DNA from: DATKSS01 sp035468355
GTDB taxonomy: Bacteria; Chloroflexota; Dormibacteria; Dormibacterales; Dormibacteraceae
Assembly (NCBI GenBank): GCA_035468355.1
Contig: DATITA010000170.1
Location: 1-5,245, forward strand
Direction: 5' to 3'
Length of the DNA: 5,245 bases
Shown piece after piece: positions 1 through 5,167 of this stretch. Every line of letters starts with the position of its first letter. Within the stretch, counting starts at the first letter, position 1. The notes below the pieces were generated by a model. It had not been told where the DNA came from. It saw nothing but the letters and a program-made list of their open reading frames with translations, and ran no database searches. Position numbers and translations under genes: made by a program.

Positions 1-169
1 AGCTGAGAACGGCACCCGCCCCGACCCAGAGGAGGGTGAGGCCGCGCTCGCCGAGGCGGCGGCGGGCACTGCGCCGGCGCAGGTAGCGCTCGCGGACCCG
101 CAGCGAGGCCCGCCCGCTCGGCGAGGACGCCGCGGCGTGGGGCTTGCGGAGCGTGCTGATCTCGGGCAT
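1..169 (-). CDS. N-terminus of a probable membrane protein (partial, runs off left edge)
   Basis: Reading the minus strand from ATG at 169 gives 56 codons without a stop up to the window edge. The peptide starts MPEISTLRKPHAAASS, continues with a very Arg-rich stretch (about residues 19-41, e.g. RERYLRRRSARRR), and then turns hydrophobic (LTLLWVGAGAVLS, residues 44-56). A basic cytoplasmic head followed by a membrane helix is typical of small bitopic proteins; FtsB/DivIC-like septum formation initiators look like this, but no diagnostic residue is present, so that identity is only a suggestion. The gene is divergent from the first MerR gene, leaving 57 nt between this start and GTG 227. There is no clear Shine-Dalgarno site. 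In GC-rich DNA an open frame of this length can be chance, hence moderate confidence. Confidence 0.5.
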   Translation of the reverse strand, partial: MPEISTLRKPHAAASSPSGRASLRVRERYLRRRSARRRLGERGLTLLWVGAGAVLS

Positions 170-226
170 GGTCTGCAGGGTGGTACGAGGAACCCGCTCC
201 GACGGTTACGGCGCCCGCTGAGCCAG

Positions 227-559
227 GTGGCGGCGGACCCCCCGGCGAGCCGGGTCGCGCTCGACAAGCCCATCTACACCATCAGCGTGGCGGCCGAGAT
301 CCTCGCCACCCACCCGCGCACTCTGATGATGTACGAGCATCTTCAGCTGGTGGTGCCGCAGCGCACCGCCACCAACCGGCGGCGCTACTCCCAGCGTGAC
401 GTGCTCACCCTCCAGGCCATCCAGCGCCTCACCCGGCAGCATGGCCTCAACCTCAACGGCGCCCGTTACGTCATCCAACTCCTCCGGCTCCTCGGCGAGC
501 ACCAGATCCCACGGCCCGAGAGGCTCGACGACGTCGACGTCACCCACACACGCCTCTGA
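227..559 (+). CDS. MerR-family (HspR-like) transcriptional regulator, copy 1
   Basis: This is a small DNA-binding regulator of the MerR superfamily, closest in style to HspR (heat-shock repressor type). The winged-helix region is clear: YTISVAAEIL (helix-turn-helix start), THPRTLMMYE (recognition helix), then VVPQRTATNRRRYSQRD (wing), followed by a helix LQAIQRL and a short amphipathic C-terminal segment. No effector domain and no metal-binding cysteines are present. It matches the second MerR gene at 67 of 99 positions with no gaps. The start is uncertain: the paralogue begins with ATG at the position where this copy has CTC (260-262). GTG 227 is the nearest canonical in-frame start and gives 110 aa. 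GTG 137 would add 30 more residues but would overlap the divergent gene. Neither has a good RBS. Its target is unknown; autoregulation is plausible for the family. Confidence 0.8.
   Translation: MAADPPASRVALDKPIYTISVAAEILATHPRTLMMYEHLQLVVPQRTATNRRRYSQRDVLTLQAIQRLTRQHGLNLNGARYVIQLLRLLGEHQIPRPERLDDVDVTHTRL
353..390 (+). repeat. Longest identical block of the merR duplication (direct repeat)
   Basis: The 38 bases here are identical to 1196-1233, encoding the wing of the MerR domain in both paralogues. A second identical block of 29 bases is 263-291 versus 1106-1134. The two copies are offset by 843 nt throughout, so the whole 300-nt units (260-559 and 1103-1402) align without gaps. They lie in direct orientation on either side of the response regulator gene. 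They are diverged coding paralogues rather than a mobile repeat. Confidence 0.85.
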
Positions 560-621
560 CAGCAAAGCCGGTCACACCGCTGTCATAAGATCTGTAGGCC
601 GGTGGGGGTGGAACCGCACCG

Positions 622-627
622 TATACT
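622..627 (+). promoter_or_regulatory. Candidate -10 box for the response regulator gene
   Basis: TATACT matches the sigma-A type -10 consensus at 5 of 6 positions and stands out in GC-rich surroundings. It would place the transcription start near 634, giving a leader of only about 11 nt before ATG 645. No convincing -35 hexamer lies 16-18 nt upstream. A second, weaker candidate is TAAGAT at 586-591. The 85-nt gap after the first MerR gene is the largest between same-strand genes here, which fits a promoter at this spot. Confidence 0.45.
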
Positions 628-631
628 CGCT

Positions 632-641
632 GGGAGAAAGG
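632..641 (+). promoter_or_regulatory. Ribosome binding site of the response regulator
   Basis: GGGAGAAAGG lies just upstream of ATG 645. The GGGAG core ends 8 nt before the start codon. This site decides the start over the long upstream extension of the frame, which runs antisense-like through the MerR gene and has no protein-like content. Confidence 0.6.
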
Positions 642-644
642 CCA

Positions 645-1064
645 ATGCCGCTTGCCCAGGAAGTGGAGGTCGAGGTGAGCGCGGACGACGACCAGGTCAT
701 CGACGTGCTCCTGATCGAGGACGACCAGGACACGCTCGAGATGTACAAGCTGAAGCTCGAGAAGGACGGCTATCGCGTCCACGTCGCCGGCGACGGGGAG
801 GAGGGTGTGCGTCGGGCCACCGAGCTGACCCCCGACATCATCTTCCTCGACATCCGACTCCCCAAGAAGGACGGATTCACCGTCCTCGAGGAGCTGCGCG
901 CCCAGAGGTCCACCTCCGACATCCCGGTGATCATCCTCAGCAACTACGGCGAGAAGGAGCTCGTCGATCGCGGGTTCAAGCTCGGCGCCATGGAGTTCCT
1001 CGTCAAAGCCCAGACCTCGCCCATCGTCCTCTCCGAGGGAATCGACGAGTGGCTGAAGGAGTAA
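645..1064 (+). CDS. Single-domain response regulator (receiver only)
   Basis: This 139-residue protein is a CheY/Spo0F-like receiver with no output domain. An acidic N-terminal leader (residues 5-20, EVEVEVSADDD) precedes beta-1 VLLIEDD. The acidic pocket is E25/D26, the expected phospho-acceptor is D69 in IIFLDIRLPKKDGF, the switch Ser is S99 in VIILSNYG, and the conserved Lys is K121 in EFLVKAQTSP. All residues needed for phosphorylation are present. The usual Lys-Pro after beta-5 is replaced by Lys-Ala, a variant seen in stand-alone receivers. The ATG at 645 has a good RBS. The protein must act through a partner, by protein-protein contact or in a phosphorelay; no histidine kinase is in the window. 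It lies between two MerR paralogues and 38 nt before the second one, so it is probably co-transcribed with it. Confidence 0.93.
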   Translation: MPLAQEVEVEVSADDDQVIDVLLIEDDQDTLEMYKLKLEKDGYRVHVAGDGEEGVRRATELTPDIIFLDIRLPKKDGFTVLEELRAQRSTSDIPVIILSNYGEKELVDRGFKLGAMEFLVKAQTSPIVLSEGIDEWLKE

Positions 1065-1102
1065 GCCGGCAGCGTCCCGCGGCACCGACCGGCCAGCCCG
1101 GG

Positions 1103-1402
1103 ATGGACAAGCCCATCTACACCATCAGCGTGGCCTCGGAGATCCTCGAGACCCACCCGCGCACCCTGATGATGTACGAAAACATGGCCCTGGTCGTGCC
1201 GCAGCGCACCGCCACCAACCGGCGGCGCTACTCGCAGCGCGACATCCTCAAGCTGCAAACCATTCAGAATCTCACCCGCAACCACGGCGTCAACCTCACT
1301 GGAGTCCGCTACGTGCTCACCCTGATGAAGCTGCTCTATGAGCACGATGTTCAACCGCCCGACGGGCTCCGCGACATCGACGTCTCGCAACTCGAAGCCT
1401 GA
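1103..1402 (+). CDS. MerR-family (HspR-like) transcriptional regulator, copy 2
   Basis: This 99-residue MerR regulator starts MDKPIYTISVASEIL. It has the HTH (residues 6-27, with THPRTLMMYE), the wing (VVPQRTATNRRRYSQRD, 31-47) and a following helix (LKLQTIQNLTRNHGVNL). The C-terminus is short and charged (EHDVQPPDGLRDIDVSQLEA), leaving no room for a ligand-binding domain. It is a close paralogue of the upstream MerR gene, with substitutions concentrated after residue 47 while the DNA-contacting half is nearly identical. The two probably recognise the same or similar operators but may differ in dimer partner. ATG 1103 has no visible Shine-Dalgarno site. It is 38 nt after the response regulator stop, and its own stop is 2 nt before the next start, suggesting translation coupled along one transcript. 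Confidence 0.92.
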   Translation: MDKPIYTISVASEILETHPRTLMMYENMALVVPQRTATNRRRYSQRDILKLQTIQNLTRNHGVNLTGVRYVLTLMKLLYEHDVQPPDGLRDIDVSQLEA

Positions 1403-1404
1403 CC

Positions 1405-1821
1405 GTGGCGGCAGGCACGGAGCGCGACGAGAGCATCGCCGCCATCGCCCGCGAGGTGGCCGATGACGCGGTGCGTCTCGCGCGCGCGGAGATCGAGCTG
1501 GCCAAGGCCGAGGCGATTGCTGCTCTCAAGAGGCTCGCGATCGCCATCGGGCTGCTCGCCGGCGCCGGCGTTTTCGCGCTCTTCATGACCATCTCAGCGC
1601 TGGGGGCGGTCCCCACCGCCCTCGCCGGGCGCGTCTTCTCGGGCTGGACGTGGTGGCTGCTCATGGCCGCCTTCTTCCTGATCATCGCAGCGTTACTCGC
1701 CATGTTCGGTTTCCGTTCACTGAAACGAGGCATCGGGACTGGCAAGCAGATGGTCGGTTCGGTCAAGGAGGATGTGGCGTGGCTCAAGCGATTGACCAAG
1801 CGGAACGCGAAAGAGAGCTGA
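1405..1821 (+). CDS. Phage-holin-superfamily (actinobacterial holin III type, YqjE-like) membrane protein
   Basis: This 138-residue protein has a charged Ala/Glu-rich amphipathic N-terminal helix (residues 8-43, AREVADDAVRLARAEIELAKAEA). Two membrane segments follow (about 44-68 and 82-104) joined by a short loop with TWW, and then a basic tail. That layout matches the chromosomal Phage_holin_3_6 / YqjE-like family, whose members are housekeeping envelope proteins of unknown function rather than phage lysis proteins; nothing else here looks phage-derived. GTG 1405 starts 2 nt after the MerR stop with no strong RBS, so translation is likely coupled. The next gene begins inside its 3' end. Its place between a regulator and a DUF3618/PBP pair suggests an envelope role. 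Family assignment is by pattern recognition only. Confidence 0.85.
   Translation: MAAGTERDESIAAIAREVADDAVRLARAEIELAKAEAIAALKRLAIAIGLLAGAGVFALFMTISALGAVPTALAGRVFSGWTWWLLMAAFFLIIAALLAMFGFRSLKRGIGTGKQMVGSVKEDVAWLKRLTKRNAKES
1765..1771 (+). promoter_or_regulatory. Strong Shine-Dalgarno site that fixes the DUF3618-like start
   Basis: AAGGAGG lies within the holin-like coding sequence, 7 nt upstream of GTG 1779. It is the best Shine-Dalgarno match in the window and selects GTG 1779 over upstream starts in that frame. Confidence 0.8.
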
Positions 1822-2219
1822 CCAAGCAGTCCCTGGCCGGCAACATCGACCGCCTCGAGGCCCGCGTCCGCGCCGAGCTCGACTGGAAGGCGCGCCTGCG
1901 TCGCGACGGCGTGCGCTACGCGATCATCGGTGGCGTGGCCGTGACGGCCGTTGTTGGGGCGATCGTCCTGCGACGCGCGTTGCGCGGCGACGAGAAGGCG
2001 CCGGCCGCGCAACCCACCTCGCTCGAGGAGATGGCCACCGAGCTCGCCGCGATCCGCAAGAAGCTGGACTCGGCGAAGCTCGAGGACGGCGGCCCCGCGT
2101 GGCAGAAGATGGCGGTCCGCGCGGTCTCGGCCGCCGCCGCGGCCGGCGGCACGTACGCCGCGCGGCGTTTCATGGCACGCGCCGGCGCTCCGGCGGACGA
2201 GCTGCCAGCGACGGTCTGA
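1779..2219 (+). CDS. DUF3618-like membrane protein
   Basis: From GTG 1779 the protein has 146 residues. The N-terminal helix (residues 5-40, ERERELTKQSLAGNIDRLEARV) has the repeated Leu spacing and R/E pattern of DUF3618 proteins, where a membrane-facing amphipathic region precedes one helix. Here the helix is about 47-64 (YAIIGGVAVTAVVGAIVL). A charged coiled segment follows (81-103, LEEMATELAAIRKKLDSAKL), and then a second Ala-rich hydrophobic stretch (112-127). Family function is unknown; members often sit beside holin-superfamily proteins, as here. The start is supported by AAGGAGG at ideal spacing. The gene overlaps its upstream neighbour by 43 nt in another frame and ends 7 nt before the PBP start, consistent with one operon. 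Confidence 0.85.
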   Translation: MAQAIDQAERERELTKQSLAGNIDRLEARVRAELDWKARLRRDGVRYAIIGGVAVTAVVGAIVLRRALRGDEKAPAAQPTSLEEMATELAAIRKKLDSAKLEDGGPAWQKMAVRAVSAAAAAGGTYAARRFMARAGAPADELPATV

Positions 2220-2226
2220 GCAGTTC

Positions 2227-4473
2227 ATGGCAGGTCGGCGCCGATCGCGGGCGCGATTGTCCCGTGCCGGCGGCGGCCCGCCGAGCGCTCGCGCCTCCAA
2301 CTCCCGCTGGCGACTGAGCCGGCGATGGAAGCGCGTCATCGCGATCGGCGGAGGCTTCTTCGCTCTCTGCGTGGCGCTCGTCGCCGGGCTCGTCGTCTAC
2401 GCGTCGCTGACGCTCCCGGACATCAGCAGTATCGGCAAGAGCACCGGGACCATCAAGATCGTTGATGCGCAAGGCGCCCTCCTCGCCGAGGTCGGCCACG
2501 ACGCGGTGAGCCGGCACAACGTCACCAGCGACCAGATCGCGCCCATCCTCCAGCAGGCGACGGTTGCCGCAGAGGACCGCAACTTCTACAACGAGGGTGC
2601 GCTCAACCCGGCGCGCGTGCTCAAGGCGCTGGTCGACGACATCATCCTGCGCCGCCCAGCCGAGGGTGCCAGCACGATCACCCAGCAGCTCGCCAAGCAG
2701 GCGTTCTTCGGCGCCGACGCATCGAAGTCTCCGCTGCGCAAGGTGCGCGAGGCGCTGCTCGCCAACCAGCTCGACAGCAAGTACACCAAGCCGCAGATCC
2801 TCGACCAGTACCTGAACATCACCTACTACGGCGAGAACGCGTACGGCATCGAGAACGCGTCGACACGCTACTTCGGCAAGCACGCCAAGGATCTCACCCT
2901 GATGGAGGCGTCGATGCTCGCCGGACTTCCCGAGGCGCCCTCGTACAACGACCCGTACAACAACCCGGACGCCGCCTACGCCCGCATGCACTACGTGCTC
3001 GGCAGCCTGGTGGCCGTGGGGAATATCACACAGGCCCAGGCGGATGCTGTCGATCCACTGGTCGGCGGCGGCAACCCAACGTCCGCACAGCAGGCGATGC
3101 AGCAGCAGAACCAGCAGAACCTGCACACCGACCTGCAGAACGGGAAGCCGAACACCACGGGACCGGCGCCACACTTCGTGCAGTACATCCAGGACCAGCT
3201 GCAGCAGATCTTCGGCCAGACCGACCCACAGTACCTCCAGGGTGACCTGGTGGTCACCACCACGCTCGACACCAACACGCAGAACCTCGCCAACACCGCC
3301 GTCGCCAGCGGGGTCGCCAAGCTGAAGTCGAGTCTCGCCAACAACGGCGCGCTGCTGATGATCGATGCGCACACCGGCGCCATCAAGGCGATGGTGGGCT
3401 CCGCAGACTTCAGCGATGACTCCATCGCCGGCCAGTACAACATCGTCACCGCGTCACGGCGGCCGGGGTCGTCGTTCAAGCCGTACGTGTACGAGGCCGG
3501 TTTCAAGAGCGGCGCGCTCAAACCGGACACCATCCTGCAGGACACTTCTGCGCAGTCCCAGAAGTACGGCGGTGTGACCGACTTCGACAGCCGCTTCCTC
3601 GGGCCGATCACCGCGGCGCGCGCGCTGGTGCTGTCGCGCAACGTGGCTACCGAACAGGCCGCTGACAAGACTGGGATCCAGAACGTCATCGACCTCGCCT
3701 ACGGCATGGGAATCTCCCAGAAGCTCACCCCACAGGCTCCCAACCTCAGCACAGCAATTGGGACGTCTGCGGTTCGCATGATCGACCACGCCTCCGCATA
3801 CGGAGCCTTCGCCAACGGCGGCCACAAGGTTGTGGCCAACGGCATCCTCAAGATCACCGACAGCAGCGGCAACATCCTGCGCGACTACACGCAGACGCCC
3901 AACCTCGGCGACGTGCTGACACCGTCACAGGCGTGGTCGATCACCTCCATCCTGCGCGGCTACGCCAAGCAGTGGAACCTGCACTTCAAGTACGACACCG
4001 CGGGCAAGTCCGGGACCACGGACAACTTCATCGACGCCTGGTACATGACCTACACCCCCGACTGGGTGGTGGCGACGTGGGTGGGGCACACCAGCGGGAC
4101 CAACTCCGCCGAGCAGGGGATGAAGCAGGTCTTCGGCACCGCCACGGGTGCGGCGATCGCTGTGCCCTTCGTCAACAGCCTGCCCAAGCCGAGCGCGTTC
4201 AAGCCGGTGTCCGGGTCGCTCAGCGACTGCTTCCCGAGCGACAGCGCCATCGCCAGTGCCACGGGCTGCCCGACGCCGTCACCCAGCCCCAGCCCGAGCT
4301 CGACGGCGACTGAGACACCGACGTCCCAGATCACGCTGCCGCCTGTGACGCCGACGCCGGCGCCGCCGACACCCACGATCATTCCACCAACGGCCTCGGC
4401 TGCTGCTCCGCCCGGCCCCACAGCTGCTCGGAGCAGTGAGAGCGCCATCGCCGAGCGCCGCCGGGGACCGTGA
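2227..4473 (+). CDS. Bifunctional class A penicillin-binding protein (PBP1A-like; GT51 plus transpeptidase)
   Basis: This 748-residue protein polymerises lipid II and cross-links the stem peptides at the outer face of the membrane. An Arg-rich cytoplasmic head (1-37) precedes a single signal-anchor helix (about 38-60). The glycosyltransferase domain (about 80-265) shows catalytic E116 in EDRNFY, GASTITQQ (147-154), RKVRE (171-175) and AYGIENASTRYFGK (205-218). A Gln-rich linker (from about 289) leads to the transpeptidase domain (about 355-640), with SSFK and nucleophile S415, SRN (470-472) and KSGTT (594-598, a KSG variant of KTG). A Pro/Ser/Thr tail (681-748) ends the protein, a common extracellular wall-spanning extension in Gram-positive-type PBPs. 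ATG 2227 was chosen because upstream codons in this frame overlap the preceding gene and are not protein-like. All catalytic motifs are intact, so the enzyme should be active. Confidence 0.97.
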   Translation: MAGRRRSRARLSRAGGGPPSARASNSRWRLSRRWKRVIAIGGGFFALCVALVAGLVVYASLTLPDISSIGKSTGTIKIVDAQGALLAEVGHDAVSRHNVTSDQIAPILQQATVAAEDRNFYNEGALNPARVLKALVDDIILRRPAEGASTITQQLAKQAFFGADASKSPLRKVREALLANQLDSKYTKPQILDQYLNITYYGENAYGIENASTRYFGKHAKDLTLMEASMLAGLPEAPSYNDPYNNPDAAYARMHYVLGSLVAVGNITQAQADAVDPLVGGGNPTSAQQAMQQQNQQNLHTDLQNGKPNTTGPAPHFVQYIQDQLQQIFGQTDPQYLQGDLVVTTTLDTNTQNLANTAVASGVAKLKSSLANNGALLMIDAHTGAIKAMVGSADFSDDSIAGQYNIVTASRRPGSSFKPYVYEAGFKSGALKPDTILQDTSAQSQKYGGVTDFDSRFLGPITAARALVLSRNVATEQAADKTGIQNVIDLAYGMGISQKLTPQAPNLSTAIGTSAVRMIDHASAYGAFANGGHKVVANGILKITDSSGNILRDYTQTPNLGDVLTPSQAWSITSILRGYAKQWNLHFKYDTAGKSGTTDNFIDAWYMTYTPDWVVATWVGHTSGTNSAEQGMKQVFGTATGAAIAVPFVNSLPKPSAFKPVSGSLSDCFPSDSAIASATGCPTPSPSPSPSSTATETPTSQITLPPVTPTPAPPTPTIIPPTASAAAPPGPTAARSSESAIAERRRGP

Positions 4474-4485
4474 CCGAGCGGCGGC

Positions 4486-4821
4486 TCAGTGGCCCTCGAG
4501 GAGCTCGCGGAAGCCGCCCTGGTGGGCGGACAGCAGGTCGCGCAGGTCGAGCAGCTCGTCCGAGCTGATGGGGTCCGGCACCGGCGGGATGCCCTCGCTG
4601 ATCGTGGCCACCTTCTGGCCCTCGTTCTCGATCGGCTCGCCGTCGGTCTGGAAGATGATCTGGAGCAGGTTTTCGTCGTTGCACGAGGCGCAGGTGACAC
4701 GCACGAGAGCACGATTGCCCTGCTGGGTGATGACCTTGATCCCGCAATCAGCCATGTTGGTGTTGCACACCGCGCAGCGGTAGCGTTTTGCCTGTGAGCG
4801 GAGCAACTCTGGAAGGTCCAT
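4486..4821 (-). CDS. Small zinc-ribbon protein of unknown function
   Basis: Starting at ATG 4821 the protein has 111 residues, MDLPELLRSQAKRYRC onward. Two CxxC pairs (C16/C19 and C44/C47), about 25 residues apart with beta-like sequence between, form a probable zinc ribbon; C26 is an extra cysteine. The rest is acidic and helical, ending in DELLDLRDLLSAHQGGFRELL. I do not recognise a named family. Small zinc ribbons of this kind act in nucleic-acid binding or as protein-protein adaptors, but nothing here decides. An alternative start 18 codons upstream (4875) is possible, but the -10 box at 4829-4834 would lie inside it, and those residues look unlike protein. The gene converges on the PBP with only 12 nt between stops. 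Only a weak inverted repeat (GCCGCC 4457-4462 with 4480-4485) could serve as a terminator there. Confidence 0.85.
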   Translation of the reverse strand: MDLPELLRSQAKRYRCAVCNTNMADCGIKVITQQGNRALVRVTCASCNDENLLQIIFQTDGEPIENEGQKVATISEGIPPVPDPISSDELLDLRDLLSAHQGGFRELLEGH

Positions 4822-4828
4822 CGAGTTC

Positions 4829-4834
4829 AGTATA
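4829..4834 (-). promoter_or_regulatory. -10 box of the zinc-ribbon gene, implying a leaderless mRNA
   Basis: On the minus strand this reads TATACT, preceded by TTT in an otherwise GC-rich region. Only 7 nt separate it from ATG 4821. The normal distance from -10 to +1 puts transcription start at about 4822-4821, so the message would begin at or next to the start codon. No Shine-Dalgarno site is present, as expected for a leaderless gene. The -35 region is poor (GTTTCG at 17-nt spacing). Confidence 0.6.
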
Positions 4835-4893
4835 AACCTGGGCCCCGGACACGAAACCCCCAGCGCCGAGTTCAAAGGGGGCGCATTTGCACC

Positions 4894-4917
4894 GTTCCGG
4901 GCAGGTATCCCGGGAAC
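4894..4917 (+). promoter_or_regulatory. Imperfect dyad upstream of tRNA-Gln
   Basis: GTTCCGGG (4894-4901) is complementary to CCCGGGAAC (4909-4917) with one bulged base and a 7-nt centre. It sits between the divergent promoters of the zinc-ribbon gene and tRNA-Gln, where the tRNA -35 would be expected. It could be an operator or only a chance GC-rich palindrome. Confidence 0.35.
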
Positions 4918-4924
4918 CCTCGAC

Positions 4925-4930
4925 TAGACT
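4925..4930 (+). promoter_or_regulatory. Candidate -10 box for tRNA-Gln
   Basis: TAGACT lies 11 nt before the first base of the mature tRNA, giving a leader of only about 5 nt. No clear -35 lies 16-18 nt upstream, because that region is the centre of the dyad at 4894-4917. Confidence 0.4.
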
Positions 4931-4941
4931 GGCCCCGCCGC

Positions 4942-5016
4942 TGGGGAGTGGCCAAGTGGTAAGGCAGCTGACTCTGGATCAGCCAATCAGAGGTTCGAAT
5001 CCTCTCTCCCCAGCCA
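4942..5016 (+). tRNA. tRNA-Gln (anticodon CTG), CCA encoded
   Basis: A full cloverleaf can be drawn. The acceptor is TGGGGAG (4942-4948) with CTCCCCA (5006-5012). The D arm is GCCAAGTGGTAAGGC. The anticodon stem GCTGA (4967-4971) pairs with TCAGC (4979-4983) around the 7-nt loop CTCTGGA, whose anticodon CTG (4974-4976) reads CAG. The variable region is CAATC. The T stem is AGAGG with CCTCT around loop TTCGAAT. The weak U1-A72 pair and G73 discriminator are typical of glutamine tRNA. CCA (5014-5016) is encoded directly after G73. The gene is transcribed away from the zinc-ribbon gene. Confidence 0.97.
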
Positions 5017-5047
5017 ATCTCCGGTCGCTGTGCTTCCTCCGATTGGC
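5013..5047 (+). terminator. Possible stem just after tRNA-Gln
   Basis: GCCAATC (5013-5019) is complementary to GATTGGC (5041-5047), with a 21-nt loop. The left arm includes the discriminator and CCA of the tRNA. There is no following T-tract, so as an intrinsic terminator it is weak; it might only be a precursor 3' structure. Confidence 0.25.
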
Positions 5048-5069
5048 CGGGGGACCCCTGTGTCTTTAC

Positions 5070-5166
5070 AGGAGGGCGATGCGCCCTCCTCGCCCACCCG
5101 GCAGAGCCGGGCGGTCTCACCTCCCACTCGGCGCGATGAATCGCGCCGGCTCGCCATACGGCGAGC
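5070..5166 (+). other. Cluster of four strong short-loop hairpins, possible structured RNA
   Basis: There are four perfect stems in under 100 nt. H1 is 5070-5078 with 5082-5090 (9 bp, loop ATG). H2 is 5097-5102 with 5106-5111 (6 bp, loop AGA, extendable past one mismatch to 5094-5114). H3 is 5129-5136 with 5141-5148 (8 bp, loop TGAA). H4 is 5149-5155 with 5160-5166 (7 bp, loop ATAC) and directly abuts H3. A further small stem CCTGT/ACAGG (5057-5061, 5068-5072) competes with H1. None is followed by a T-tract, so simple terminators are unlikely. No open frame here looks like protein. I do not recognise a known RNA family. It could be a ncRNA, a REP-like palindrome cluster or part of a small mobile element. 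Confidence 0.45.
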
Positions 5167-5167
5167 T

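Noticed and set aside
575..604. CACCG/CGGTG inverted repeat upstream of the response regulator as a MerR operator
   Set aside because: Only 5 bp per arm and 20 nt apart, unlike MerR or HspR operators; likely chance.
396..644. 83-codon upstream extension of the response regulator frame
   Set aside because: It overlaps the MerR gene in another frame, is Ser/Thr-rich low-quality sequence, and ATG 645 has the ribosome site.
1650..1778. Upstream extension of the DUF3618-like frame to an earlier start
   Set aside because: It overlaps the holin-like gene and is not protein-like; AAGGAGG selects GTG 1779.
1405..1821. Prophage origin for the holin-like gene
   Set aside because: Chromosomal holin-superfamily proteins beside DUF3618 genes are common, and no phage gene is nearby.
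1317..2339. 340-codon minus-strand open frame opposite the holin-like and DUF3618-like genes
   Set aside because: Arg/Ala-rich composition without domains; a shadow of the plus-strand genes.
2170..3372. 400-codon minus-strand open frame opposite the PBP
   Set aside because: Shadow frame in GC-rich DNA; the plus strand carries unmistakable PBP motifs over the same span.
5070..5090. Intrinsic terminator for tRNA-Gln at the first strong hairpin
   Set aside because: The 9-bp stem is strong but followed by CGCCCACC rather than a T-tract.
4872..5120. 82-codon minus-strand open frame containing GERIRTSDWLIQSQLPYHLATPQ-like sequence, split here as GERIRTSDWLIQ and SQLPYHLATPQ
   Set aside because: It is the antisense translation of the tRNA-Gln gene, a well-known spurious protein pattern in databases.
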